Positions 24,081-59,380 of a DNA stretch of 64,000 bases are shown here, in pieces (the first letter of the stretch is position 1; each line of letters opens with the position of its first letter). The stretch lies in contig JALJCS010000022.1 of assembly GCA_023055355.1 (NCBI GenBank), positions 14,508,501 to 14,572,500 on the forward strand, read 5' to 3'. Under the pieces are notes generated by a model that did no database searches, was not told the DNA's origin, and saw only the letters and a list, made by a program, of their open reading frames with translations. The stretch comes from Agelaius tricolor. Lineage: Eukaryota > Chordata > Aves > Passeriformes > Icteridae. A program made the translations under genes and the position numbers.

Positions 24081-26713
24081 GGAAAGAAGTGAGCTCAGCC
24101 TTAGAACTGCCGGGGTGCACCGCACACCGCCGATCTCTCGGACCCCTCAGACTCTCCAGAGCTGCACAGATTCGGGGTCGCTTTTTCTCGGCGGTCTCAG
24201 AGCGTTACTGCTGCGGGGAGTTACCGGCAGTGTGAAATTGCAGTTTGATCCCCAGCGAGCACCCGGCGAACTGGTAAGAGCTGCACGGGCCTCATCCATC
24301 CGGAGGTCTGTGAGAGCAGAGCTGTTGCTCCTCTAGAGGTTTCTTTTTCCTTGCCGGTCTCTTGTGCCTACTTACAAGATTTCTCCATGCTCAAAGAAAG
24401 TATTTAAACCCTCCTGACGCTTGCATGACAGCTAACAGTCACTCCCTAGGTTTTGACCCAACTTTGTGATAAGCCTGTGTTCTTCACATACTGTTTCTTC
24501 ACAGTAGACAGAACAGGATCAGATTAGAGGTTTTTTTTAAGTAACCTGATAGCTCTCTGGAAAGAGTAATCAAACTCTAGATAATGGAGACTTAGGCAAA
24601 GTTTAAATGGTTTACCAGAATTATTTGACAACTGTGTCCATACTATGAAGTCAAGAGTTTTAATTTTTTAAATGAAAAATAACTCAAATATTTCCATACG
24701 CTTATAAAAATTTTCCACCTGCTTATGCCTATGCCGATGCTGTACCCTAAAATTGATGGATACTTCGAGTGTTTACCTTCTTTCTCTTCCCAGATTTGCT
24801 CTTGGGGATACTGAGAAGAAATTTATGAAGGGTTAAAATAAACTCTTCTTCTTTTCTGCTCTGTAGTAAACTATTTATGTTTAGTCACTTTGGAAACAAT
24901 ATTGCCTGTTCCATATTTCTGTCAGTGAATATTTTTTGTTGTGTAAACTGCTTTGCTGGTTTATTTTTTGCTGTATTTCCTTGCTCTTCTAATCTACTGT
25001 TTTGTCATGATTGTCATAAAAATTGTCTTCAATAGCAAAGTAAGCATCTTTCAAGCTTAGCTTCAGTAATTGTTCAGCTGTTCTTATTGCACGTTGTTTT
25101 ACTAGGAATACAAAAGCAATGGTATTTTTATGGTTTTCTGCGGCATCTGGGGAAGAAAACATCTGAGAGTCACTGTGCATGATAGTCTGAAAAGTCAGTT
25201 CAAGATGTAGTGGAAAAGAAAAAAAGTAAATAGAATAATAGAAACTATGACTTAAGGAATTAAATGCAGAATAAAAGACCATATTATGCCAGTATATTAA
25301 TCCTTCATCCAAATTTGAGTACTCTGTTCTCTACTGCAGTTCCGGACTCTCCCTTGGCTAGCATGTGGCACTGTGTTTGCACTAATCAAGGAGGTGGAGG
25401 AAGAGCAGTGGAGATCATTATATATATATGAAATAGCTTCAATATAATAAGCTATTCGATATGCAGATGTCTTAATGGCAGTGTAGTCTAAGGAATTGCT
25501 GTGCTTCTCTCTTTCTGGTGCTAATATTCACTTGTATAGATGGGTGGGTCAGTTAGTCTCTGACCAGAGTATTACCATGATCAAGCTGTCTTGCTTGGGG
25601 ACAGGAATTGCAGCTTTGATAAGAAGGAGTGGCAAAAGTGGTTGTTCAGGGACAACTCGAGCGTGACAGCAGATGGAGGAATGAGGAGGTAGTTGCACTG
25701 CAAGTCTGTAAAATCATCAGTTGTATGAAGGTGAATAACCCCAGTCTCTACAAAGCTGGAAACTAGGAGAGTACTCTACTAGTTTTGATTGCTTTCTTGT
25801 CCTACGCATGTACTTTATCTGGGCATCTGATAGACTGCTGTTCTACCTATGAGTTTGTTCTATTGTTTACTTACGCGATGTCTGGCAATTGTACAACCTT
25901 CATTTGATGGATGTAGAGAAACTGGAACAGAATGGGATGGTTAGTTTTATCATCTTTATCTTAACAGCTGGTGCAACCTGATGTTTTGCTGCTCAGTGCT
26001 CAAAACAGGTGGTAGAAGAAAGTAGCAAGATTTAATTGAAGCAAGAGTAAAGAGATGTTAGGAAGAAGGAAATGCTTGAAAGCTGCTAATTAATCCTATC
26101 TTGAGGTTTATTAGTGGTTTAATCATGCTTGATTAAATTAACCTATCCTTATGTTCTTCATTTAGAAAGTTTGATTAAAGCAGATACTCTGTGATTTTTT
26201 TTTCTTCTTTTTTTGTCTTTTTAATTAACTGGGGAATAAAATATTTGCACAGAGATGTACTTGTGTTTCTTGCAATTATGTCTGGGATGCAGGCAGGTGG
26301 ACTGAAGCATGTGTGCCTACACATATGGTTATTACCATTAAGATAGTTTCATGCTTTTTCTCGAAGATGGAGCTCTCTTTAGGATTACTGAAGGTTCACT
26401 ACCTTTAACTGTCTGAAACTGCAGTTTTACATTGCTCACTTCTTAGTATGCTTGCGAAGTACACTAAGGTAAGTAACTGCTGACCAGATAGGAAATCTAG
26501 GATTCCCTGCCACTAACAAGGGTCCTTCAATAAAAACTACTGGTTTCATGTGGCAAATGCAAGTACTGATTTATTTTGTATGCAAAAATGCATTTTGTAT
26601 GGGGAACCTGTTGCTTTTTGTTTGGAAGGACATTTTATAGAAGTTGCACATACTAAAAATTGGCCAGGTGAGCTTAAAATGGAGCATTTCCATTTCTTGT
26701 TAGCTTTTTGAAA

Positions 26714-26792
26714 TGAATCACAGAATATTCTGTGTGGGAAGGGACCAGCAAGGTCCCTTCCCAACAAGGATCAGCAAAGTCCACCTCCTGAA
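26714..26792 (-). mobile_element. CR1 LINE terminal fragment
   Basis: Antisense CR1 3' terminus: 'aatcacagaatattctgtg' followed by 'gggaagggaccagcaaggtc' and 'aaagtccacctcctg'. Only the last ~80 bp of the element remain. Confidence 0.6.
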
Positions 26793-27633
26793 AGGCTTGA
26801 CTTAATATAGAAAAAAGGCTTGTCTTAATACAAGAAAAAATAAGTCAACTGTTGTGATATACCTTTAATTACCATTCTAAATCTTTTGTGAGTGACCAAC
26901 ATTCTGGTGTTGTCCTTCGTTTTACTCTGCAATTGCTAATAATTGGAGTGGGGAGGAGGGGAGAGCAGGGCTTACATGCATTATGATGATTAAGCCAAAT
27001 TCTACTTCTGGAAAAGTAGAGATCTCCAAGTAGTCTTCTAACAAAGACCTTATGATGACCTTATTTTTCGGGTATGGTTTTTTTGTTTGGGGTTTTTGCG
27101 GGGAGAAGGGTGGGGAGGATCTTATGGTTTTGGTATTTTTTCTTCTTTTTAGCAGGAGCTGGGGGAGTTGTTTAATTTCCCTTGTTTGGAGAGAGTGATG
27201 TGTTAATGTCAGATAATTGTGAGTTGGATTTTCTGTTAATTCTTGAGACACTGAAGTTTTTCCAAATGTATTGAACTCCATTTCCCACCACTTGAATATT
27301 CTACATTCTTTGTGAAATTTTCTCTGCAATTTTGAGACCTTCATTTAAGATTGTTACTTGATCCCAGAAGGTGATGACTAAAAAATAAACAGCCCCCCAA
27401 ACAAATAAACAAAAATAGTCCACAGAACAACTCCCTTGCAACAATATAGGAATTTATACTGTTGGGATTTATTTGAATTCTAATAGAAATATAACAGTGG
27501 CAATATAACATAGGTGAGGACAGGAAACAGTATATCTAGTGTCTGAGTTAAACTGGGGCATTACTGTGGATTTGGTGGTGTCTTTGAAGATGAAAAGCTG
27601 TAGATTTGTGCTTTCTACCAATTGCAGTGATGA

Positions 27634-28375
27634 GTGCTTGAAGATGACACTGAGTTGGGCAGGAGTGTTTGTCTGCTGTTGTGCAGGAAGGCTCTCCAGA
27701 AGGATCTGGACAGGCTGGATTGATGGGCCAAGACCAGTGGTATGAGGGTCAACAAGGTGAAGTGCTGGTCGTGCCCGTGGGTGACAACAGGCCCATGGAG
27801 TGCTCCAGACTCGGGGAAGAATGACAGGAAAGGGCAGGGTGTGCTGGTCGACTGGCTGAATATGAGCCCACGTGACAAAGAACACCAATGGCATCTGGCT
27901 TGTATCAGCCATGGTGTGGCCACATGCCCAGGGCAGTGATCACTGCCCTTCACTGGGCACTGGTGAGGCCTGCAGCTTTAATCCTGAAGTCAGTTTTGGG
28001 GCTCTCCACTGTAAGAAGGACAGTGAGGGACTAGAGCGTGTCCAGAGAAGGCAATGGAGCTAGGGAATGGTGTGGAGCACAAGTCTCATGAGGAGAAGCT
28101 GAGGTAGCTGAGGGGGGTCAGCCTGCAGAAAAAGAAGGCTCAGGGGGAAACCTTGTTCTGTGCCATCCTCCCTGACAGGAAGATGCAGCCAGCTGGGAGT
28201 CTGGCTCTGTTCCCCTGGAACCAGTGACAGGATGAGAGGAAATGGCCTCAAGAAGTGCCAAGGGAGGTTTAGGTTGGATATCAGGAAAAATGTCTTCAAA
28301 GAAAGGATGGTCAGGCACTGCTGATCATTGCTCACAGCAGCGATAGACTCACCATCCCTGGAGGGATCTAAAGCA
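27634..28375 (+). mobile_element. CR1 LINE fragment, long
   Basis: Sense CR1 sequence with the 'aggctctccagaaggatctg', 'gtcaacaaggtgaagtgctg', 'gtcagcctgcagaaaaagaa' and 'ggttggatatcaggaaaaat' blocks, ending in 'catccctggagggatct'. About 740 bp. It has no intact frame. Confidence 0.85.
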
Positions 28376-28489
28376 CCAGGCAGTGCCCATGGCAGCTGAC
28401 AGTGCTTTTCCTAGCTGTGTAGATGTGACACTTAGGGTTGGATTAGGGCCACCACAGTTGTGGGATTGGTTGCATTCAAGGCCACTGCA

Positions 28490-28925
28490 GTCAGGGATGC
28501 ATCCAAAAGAGGGCTGCAAAGATGGTGACAGGTCTCCAGGGAAAGCCATACGAGGAGCTGTTGAGGGCTCTTATCCTCAGTCTGGAGGAGTCTGAGGGGA
28601 GACATCATGGCACCCTGCAGCTTCCTCCCAAGGGGCAGTGGAGGGTCAGGACAATGACCTCTGCTCTCTTTGACCAGCGACAGGACCTGAGGAAACCACT
28701 GGAGCTGTGTCAAGGGACATTTAGGCTGGACATCAGGAAAAGGTTCATCCCCTAGAGGGTGGTCAGGCCCTGGTCATGGGCCCAAGGCTGACAGAGCTCA
28801 AGAAGCATTTGGACGACTCTCAGGCATGTGGTGTGATGGTTGGAGCTGTCCTATGCAGGGCCAGGAGCTGGACTTTGATGATCTCTGTGAGTCCTTCAGT
28901 GTTCAGGGTGTTCTGTGGTTCTAAA
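28490..28925 (+). mobile_element. CR1 LINE 3' fragment, second copy
   Basis: A second sense CR1 copy lies about 100 bp after the previous one and shares the subfamily seen at 1195-1637: 'gagggctgcaaagatggtga', 'gaggagtctgaggggagac', 'ggctggacatcaggaaaag', 'gcccaaggctgacagagctc', ending 'ttctgtggttcta'. Confidence 0.88.
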
Positions 28926-29274
28926 TTACCCCAATTCCCTTAACTTAGAAGTGACTTCAAATGGCATATGGGAAGTAAGTGGAGAGCAAAGCCAGCACTC
29001 TTGCACTTGTGAAGAGGTTTGGGCTGCAGTGGAGAAAAGAAAGGATGTAAACGGTTTAAGGAGCTAAAGCCAGTCTCAGAAGATTGGCTGCAGATCCCTT
29101 TCATCTGCTGTACACCAGACGGCAAACATGTGGGAGCAAGGAGAATCCAGGTTAAGGGAGGCCGCTGTGGGAGATGGCTCAGCAGCTCGTGCTTTGGGTA
29201 GGGCTGTCTGAACTAGTCTGGGGCTAGACTAAACAGTTGTTAATGCTGTAACATACAAAGGCCAGGATTTTGTG

Positions 29275-29680
29275 CTGCAACGTGGAGTGGAATTACATCA
29301 TCTACCGCTAGCGCCGGGGGGAAGGAGCGCGGGCGGGTACGGCGAGGCGGCGGTCGGTGACGTGACGTGGCTGCTGCCGCCGCCGCGGCCGCGGATTGGC
29401 TGTGGTGGGTCAGCGGGGCCGCGGCGGCGGGAGCGCGCCCGTGTGTGGCCGGGCTGCCTGCGCGTGCTGCTCCGTGGGCCCGCGGAGCGCGCGCGGTCCA
29501 AGAGCCCCGGGGAGAACCGCGCGGCGCCGCGGCCACCGCTCCGCAGCGAGGCCGCCGAGGGCCCGGCCCTGCCGCCGCCGCTGCCGCTGCTGTACAGCCC
29601 CTCCTGTACTGCATAACTCGTTTATTGGCTGGGTCTGGCAGAATGGACTAACACCAGGCTCCTGCAGGTACTGCCCTGTG
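29275..29680 (+). promoter_or_regulatory. CpG island, alternative ALDH18A1 promoter candidate
   Basis: A second strongly GC-rich island has a CRE/ATF-like TGACGTGA (29358-29365) and an inverted CCAAT box ATTGG (29395-29399), followed by GC-rich transcribable sequence. A possible donor 'ctgcag/gtactg' occurs near 29667. Mammalian ALDH18A1 responds to ATF4, so a CRE-like site fits, but no direct link to this gene is visible. It could equally serve a non-coding transcript. Confidence 0.5.
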
Positions 29681-32600
29681 AAGCACTCGGAAGGGTTCCG
29701 AGGCCAGGACAAGGTGCTGCTCTGCCGCGCCAGGCAGTACTGCCGTGACCGCACTGTACTGCTGGGATGCGTTCTTGAGAGAAAGGAATCGCGTGGTACT
29801 TGCTGCTCTGAATTGCCGCTTCTCTGCGCGTATACCATCTGCAGAACCCCGGTGAACCTATATGCAAGCTGCTCTAAATACCATTTATTTGAAATTTTCA
29901 TTTATTTTAGTCAGTTCTTCTGAACTGGCTTCTCTCTGGGAATGTTTCTAGGGTTAAAGTTTGCAGGAAGAGCTTCAGATTGGGTTTTTTTTTCCCCCTT
30001 GCAGTTGGTAAGGTAATGAAGCGGTTTAAATAATAAAAGCCTCTGAATGTTACCGAGGACTTAAAATTTGTGTTGTGGGAAAGACTCACTTCATAGACAT
30101 TGTGTGCATTTCCTTTGAACTTGTTTTATCTCTGTTTCTGTGCTTAAGTGTTTTGCAAAAAAGTTCTATCGATCAGAGTTTGACTTCCAGATTTTTTCAC
30201 TTCTGGAATGTTTTAATGCTCAGATATTTGCCTTTATATCTAAAACTGTGAAAGCAGTTTATTTAGTTTAATCAATTTACTAAAGGTAATTGTGGACATG
30301 ATATGGCTCTGCAGCCAACAGACTGTACAAGCAGTGTTATAGACTCTGGTTTTCAAGACACAAATTTTAGAATTTGAGATCGCTGGTTGCTTTGGAGGGT
30401 AACTAAGTCTCTTTACACTGATCTGGAACAGCATCTAAATGTACTATGCTACTTAACAGCTGTTTTTATGATAATAAGTACATTAAAACTAGGTCATGGT
30501 ATTTCTTTCTGTGAGCAATAATACAAGGATAACTTTCATTATTTAAAAAGATAATAGGAAAATGATATTTTTAAAGGTCATATTTGGAGACTAGTTTGGA
30601 AGAATTAGGCTCTAATGGTAGTGGAAAAAAAAATTAAGCTGATGCTAGGGGGAATACCTGAATAATGCATTTTGCTTTTTCTTTATTGCTTCCTCCAAGT
30701 AAGGCAGGAAAGTTTTATTTTTTAAAAAATTGTTTTTAATTCTACACCTTTTTTTATTTTTTTGTCACTAAATCTCAGAACCCTTCCAGCTATGGAAGTG
30801 GTGGAAATGTGAGTGGAATGGAAAATGAGGATTAAAATTAACTTTAAATCCTTGACTGAGTGAGAGGAGAGAAGTTTGATTAGCCTGAAAGAAAGCCTGT
30901 AGTTACATACCATAAACTGTGCTCTGTCTGTGGTTTCAGGCACCATCCATTTCCATTTCACATACTGATACTTGCTGCTGTTTTAAACTCTCTGTTTTCT
31001 TGCTAACTTGCTGTCCTTGCCTTCTCTCACAACCCAGTTTCAAAAACATGCTATATTTTATAATCTTTTTCCTTCAAAAGATCCACACTGACACTTCTCA
31101 CTCTTCATTGTCTGCCCGCTTTTAGCAAAGTTGTCTCTGGTAAAGGGAAACGGGAGACAGTCTTCCAGAAGGACAAGGTTGCTCTTAGTTGCAAGCAGCC
31201 TGTAGTGAGAATGTGAAGTGGTTCTCCAGCAGATCAGTAGGAGCAGCAAAGGAGATGGCACAGTTTGATCTGGCCAGTGTGGGTCTGTATTCTGTGATAG
31301 CGAAGCGCCAGGAGGTCATTACTGTAGCAGGAGTTGAAGGTCTGACAGGAGAGGTAAGAGGAGGTGTCTGGAGGTGAACTTGAGGTAGCATGCCTGTTTC
31401 TGTCCTTTAAGGGGCATACTCTGTAGAGGGAGCTGAAGAGGACCGGGCAGTTCCACTCAGGGTATTTGTTGTGGAAAGGGGTCTGGATAAAGAACCTGGT
31501 GTTTGCCAGCTCATGTCAGGAGCTGCTGAATCTGGAGCATCTCTCTTGAGACACAGCTAAGACCCCCTTGAGAAGACAGTGTCTAACAGAAGAGGTCATG
31601 GTGAGCTTCAAGGTGGAAGGTTGAAACATAAATAGTGGGAATTGTGCAGCCCCAGAGGCAGGTGCATGAGGTTCCTGGTAAGGGTTCAAAGGGGGAACCT
31701 TTGTCTAGGTACTACCGGTCCCCCGCTTTAAGCTTACCCTGTTATGAGAAGAGAACTTTGTGACAGCGTTGCATGGTCTGCTCAGAATCCTTTGTCTGCC
31801 TCACCCTGGAAATACAGAACTGTGAAGGACATTGCAGATTAATATTAAAGTGCCATGCAATGTAAGCTTTACTAGACAAAACAGGAGGAGCATTATGTGC
31901 TGGTGGCTGCCTTGTCTAATGTAGATGTATATGGGTATAGGTGTATATTTTGGTAAGGATTTTAATGAGGGATAATAGTACCCCGATGCAGAGTAATGAG
32001 GCCTCTTCAAGTGTCCTCTTTTCAATGCTTCCTCTGTACCATAGTTTGTGCAGTATTTTTGCTTTATTTCAATGTTGCTGGAAAATGGATTGAAAGCAAG
32101 GAAAGGAAGGAAAATTTTGTAAAAGAGGAAGGAGAGGTTTTGTGGTTTAAATACTGTCTGGGAGAACTGGGTTCTTCTTAATCTTGTTTGTTTCCATGGT
32201 GAAACTGGATGCATTACTTGAACTAGACCTGTCATAAGAGATGGGTAATTTTATATCCCTTGTTTGCTGTGTACTTACTGTAGTGAACTTTAGAGTTAGA
32301 AGAATCCTGAGTGTTTAAAGGTTCAGTCAAGGGAAACTAATGCCAAATGCTTGCAAATTTGTGTCTTTACTTGTAATCATGGATAAGTAATTTGATAGTG
32401 CTCAGGGAAAAGTGAATGACCATATTTCCTGTATTGAATAGGGCTGAGATTCATGAGAAATATAGTAAGATGCTTTGTTGTGAGGTGTACAGAGAAGTCT
32501 GTATGATAGAACCTCTCTACTTTTATCTTTTTCTTCCAGGCTTTTATCCATTGTAGGTACATTCACTAATAGTGTTATCCCTTCTCAGGGGGCCATGTTT

Positions 32601-32856
32601 TATTCTTTACCTTTAATAAAGATCTGGCAGCAAGTAAGGAAGAGGGGCCTTCAGTTCTTCTATATCATAGTCTGTGTGCAAATTCTGCAAAATGGAGAGT
32701 TGGCACGAGGAAATTTTATTAAAATGGTACAGAAAAGAGGAGTTGGACTGAGGGAGTGGGCGAGGAGAGAAATATAGATGAAAAGTCATTGTTATTTAAC
32801 CATCCTCCCTTCGTTTTAACTTGCAGATATCCTTGATTTGCAGAAGGCATCTCAAA

Positions 32857-55487
<22,631 letters not shown>

Positions 55488-56165
55488 AAACACTGGGGGG
55501 AAAACCCAGGATATAATTATTTCCTGAAGTTGTTCAGGCTTCAGGATAATCTCTGAAGGTGAAGGAGTTTGTTTTTCATCGTCAGAAACATTGTCCTTGG
55601 TCATTTTGCAGTGCAATGAATACAAAATTATCCCATCAATGAGAATTCTTCCCCTTCCACCCCTTTCACTTTCCTTAGACAGTATCTGCAAACTGACCTC
55701 ACTTCTCCCAAAGACAGATTTTTTCAAATCATATAGGTAACATAAGGATTTCATTATCGACTACATTCCTTTTTTATCACAGTGCTCTCTGTAGCAAATA
55801 TGTTTGGTGGTGGAGCTTAATTTTTTTTTTTAAGTTTTGTTTTATTCAAGTATCTGTTCTGGAGAACAGACTCAGTAGTTTTGGTTTTGAGGGTTTTTTT
55901 CTTCAATCTTAGGATCATGGCATCTCTTGAGGGCCGGAAAGCTTTATGCTTAATTTCTTTGTATTTGACCAGTCTTGAGATGGGGGGACAGATGTTCCAA
56001 ATGTATAGTAAACTTTTGACCAAGAAACCTTTTATATCTAATTCTTTGTATTGTTGGCTATTTTAGATAAAAAACATCATTGTCTGCTACATTAATTTTG
56101 GTACTTATTTGTATCAAAGGTTTATTTTTCTTCTGTTTATATAAAACTTACTCCAACAGCATTTT
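55488..56165 (+). other. ALDH18A1: ALDH18A1 3' UTR
   Basis: No canonical AATAAA occurs between the TGA and 56165. Variant hexamers GATAAA (about 56066) and TATAAA (about 56140) are present, and the base composition changes sharply at about 56165, so the transcript probably ends near there. The T-rich stretch at 55819-55842 may also matter for 3' processing. Confidence 0.4.
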
Positions 56166-57850
56166 GATCATGGCTTGACCAGAATGAAGCTCTCCACTTG
56201 CATGAACACTTCTCATGGTGCACTGCAGCCCCGCCACACAGCTGGCAGCCAGAGCTCCCCGATGGCTGCAGGACATCCCGCTCTCAGTTGGGGGGTCCCG
56301 GTGTGCTCCTGCCCCTTCAGGGCACTGTTTCCCATCCTGCCAGCTGCTCTCCACTGCTGTCCTGGCATGGGTGGTGGATGCACCGTGCTTGGGATCTGGT
56401 GCCGCTGCACCCCTTTCTCCAGTCACAGGGGCATCACGATAGGGCGCAGGGTGCATCTCCCCTCTGAGCAGATGCCATAGGCTGCTGGACATGGGTGAGG
56501 CAAGTGAGACGCCTCGGTAGGTGTGGATGGCTCTTGTTCACCGAAGGTGGCATGGCAGGAGAGCTCAGATTTGCATCGGAGGGTTGCAATGCAGAGGCTA
56601 CGATGGGGTTTTTGCCTGGTCATGAGGGCCATGGTGCTGTCATGACCACAGTCAGTGTGTGCAGTCAGCCCCAGGTGCACAGACACCCAGCAGTGGGTGG
56701 GCCCCAGAGCAGGGCAGTGGTACTGAGGCTCCCCTGCCTGGGCTTGCTGGCGAGTAGCACGGAAAGTGGCTTAAGAACCCCATTCCTCCAAAGTGAAGGT
56801 GAGGGAAGGATGCTGAGGGTGGGGGGGGGGATGTCTCTGTGGAGAGGAGGCAAAGTTGGGAATTGCAGGGAGGGGTTTAAAGTCAGTGTAGGGGACAGAG
56901 CTGCTCAGGAGCAATTCCCTTGGAGCAAGTCAAGGGAGCAGGTTAGTTCTCAGCAGGATGTGAGAACTGTGCCACGGAAAGCCATTCCAGCATGTGTCTG
57001 TGTTGTATAAACTCTGTTAGTCTATCTTCTGCATTGTACACTGTACCTTCCTTGAGTCTTGATGTCTCCATAGCTCTTAGTGATCACTAGGCACCTTGAT
57101 AGCCTTCCTGCAAGCTACAAGTGCATTGCCATATCAGCTTAGTGCCTGTCAAGCCTTTCTTGTCTTGCAATTCCAGGTTAAGGTGTGGATCTGTCTGATG
57201 TCTATCATATTGTAGATGTTTCTGAGCAGTCATCCCTCACAGTGGTGAGCCAGGTAGTGCCTTCAGTTCCATTTCTGTGAGGGTTTGTTTGACAGAGTTG
57301 TCTCCAGGGATTGCATCCCCATGTCCATAACAGTCTTTTGTTAAAGCTTGGCTTCTTGGTCATCCATCATTCTGCATTTGATGGCTCTCATCCACATCTC
57401 TGCTGATGGCCACAGCAGTCACCACTTTCCGGGGCTGCTGTAGAGCACCTGCACTGTCAGGGCACTGTTGGACCTCACTGCTGGTGGGTGCCATATTCCC
57501 TATGGAAGTCATTGTTGCTTGTGCACTTACTGCATCTCACAGTCACAGTGTTTGCGGTGTTGGGTGTCTGTGTCGCGGTTGGAGCTGCCCTGCCCAAGGG
57601 TGTAGCAATACTAAAGACAGGGTAGCACAGCCTCGGGGTGGTGTAATAGTACATTGATCTATGTAGATACTTTGGTCTACTATGTAGACCATAATGTTCA
57701 TCTCTGGGCTGTAGAGAGCAGGCACAGTTATCTTTGTTTTTTGAGGGTGCCAGGCTCTCGCCTTCAGTGAGCAGTAGTTGGGATGGTAGTGGAGTGGCTG
57801 GATCTTGAATGTGCCTTGCCTTTTACAGGTGGGGCTCAATATCTAGGTTC
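56165..57850. other. GC-richer unexplained intergenic DNA
   Basis: The 1.7 kb after ALDH18A1 have a clearly higher GC content than their surroundings and several medium open frames on both strands (for example plus 56495-57010 and minus 56423-56686). I do not recognise any protein family. The minus-strand frames contain Cys- and Pro-rich stretches that might be decayed coding sequence of a mobile element, but this is unproven. A run of ten G lies at about 56821-56830. Confidence 0.4.
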
Positions 57851-58940
57851 TTGGGTTCTTTTACCTGTGTTAGCAGAGAGTAAGCTAGAACTGGACAAAG
57901 TCAATATTTGATAGACCTTTACTTGTCATGGATTTCAAAAACAAAATGTGAATTTGAGTGCTCAAGCATTTCTAATGAATTTTTAAAGCTTACAGGCTTT
58001 TAGTTAAGGTAAAAACTCTACTCCTTTTAACTGCCCACTTGCCTGATGAATTCTTCAGTCAAATCCTGGAATTTTATCTTTCAAGGTTTGGGAAAAAAGT
58101 TAAAATTAAAAGCCTTACAAAAAAGGCCTTGTGTTGAGTGTGAGGGCGTGAGAACACTGATCAGGTTTTATTTAACTGTAAAGGTTAGCCAACAATTTTA
58201 AAGTAGTTTTTTTAAATTTCATTTCTTTGCAAGTGCACTTGTTTTCATCCAGGAAAACACAGTTTAGTAGCTAGAAAGTTGCTATTTTTCCATGTTCAGT
58301 AGACAAAATGGAATTGTCTTCAGAGTTTCTCATCTCTTACAGACTGAGATAGCCTGGGAATTAATATGTGGGTGATATTGCACTGCAGTGTAGAACATTT
58401 CACTTTAGATTGAAATCCTGTTAATATTATTGGAGTTCTCTGATGAAAATTTGATCAATGTAATTTCCTAAGTCAACTGTGATTTCTAAAGATCTTATAC
58501 AATTATAGGTTAAAAAAGGTGTGAGTATATGGAGTGTTTCATAATGCGGGTGTATTTAGTGCCAGAGACAAAATAGTGCCGAGTCAAAATGTGAATTGAA
58601 ACATTTTAGTCGTGTATTTTACATGATGGTAATATACAAAGCAGTGTTAGTGTTCTAAAACATTCCTACAAGCAGGTGTTTAAGACAACTACAGAGGTAA
58701 ACTAGCCTTGTGGTTATTTTGGGGATCTTTTTGTACCCAAACTCCTGAGCAGGAAGAAAACATTGCTGAAGCTCATGCTAAAGTCTGAATGGTGAAGAAT
58801 TAATGCCGGGTAAAATACGTTGAAACGCAGTGCTCTTGCTTTAAATAGCAGAACAAGCACTTCTCTTGCGTGGCTGTGGCCCTTGCATATTTATAATGAA
58901 ACCTGTTGCAGGGCCAGCAGCTCTGTGCACTGCTGTATCG
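57851..58940. other. AT-rich intergenic DNA upstream of MSH4
   Basis: I see no coding exon, RNA gene or known repeat here. The GC content rises only from about 58.94 kb at the MSH4 CpG island. Confidence 0.5.
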
Positions 58941-59380
58941 TTTACAGCTGCAGTAGAGCTCGCAGCTTTTACCAGCGGAGCCCGTCTCTGGGCGCAGCAG
59001 GTCGGGCCCGGGTGCCGCCGTTGCCGGCGGTGGGCGCGGGGCTGCGCGGGCCGGGGCCGGTGCTGAGGGCTCGCACCATGGCGGGCGCGGGCGGGCGGGC
59101 CGCCGCCTCGGCCACCTCGGAGTCCTACACGGGCCGCGGCTCTTCCACGCCGGGTGTGGGCGAGCGGACGGAGCACACACCCCGCTACACCCTGGGGCTT
59201 CTGCAGACGCCGCACAGCTCGGAGAGCACCGGAGGCGCCTCCAGCGGCGGGACGCGGCCGGGCGGCTCCAGCGGGGAAGGCCTCGCAGCCCGCCGGGCTG
59301 CCTGGAACAGCGCCGTGAAGCCGTCGGTGTCCGAAAGGGGAGGTACGCTCTCTGCCTGGGCCTTCACCTGTTTATTTCTG
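58940..59380 (+). promoter_or_regulatory. CpG island promoter of MSH4
   Basis: Strong rise in GC and CpG content that spans MSH4 exon 1. The ATG at 59078 has a good Kozak context (GCACCATGG). No TATA box is visible in the 100 bp upstream. Confidence 0.7.

Larger units (their letters stand above)
22446..32826. other. Region between TCTN3 and ALDH18A1 coding exons
   Basis: About 10.4 kb holding two CpG islands, three CR1 copies and otherwise AT-rich DNA. I saw no conserved coding exon. Part of it is probably the 5' UTR exon(s) and first intron of ALDH18A1. The stretches 22.5-23.6, 24.4-26.7 and 29.9-32.8 kb contain nothing I could recognise. Confidence 0.6.

Noticed and set aside
23683..24336. 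Open frames of 145-201 codons on both strands at the 23.7 kb CpG island
   Set aside because: Several frames are open at once on both strands and are rich in Arg, Ala and Gly. A splice donor at 23792 interrupts the plus frame.
29240..29923. Open frames of 114-175 codons on both strands at the 29.3 kb CpG island
   Set aside because: CpG-island artefact (poly-Ala and Arg-rich). No conserved motif.
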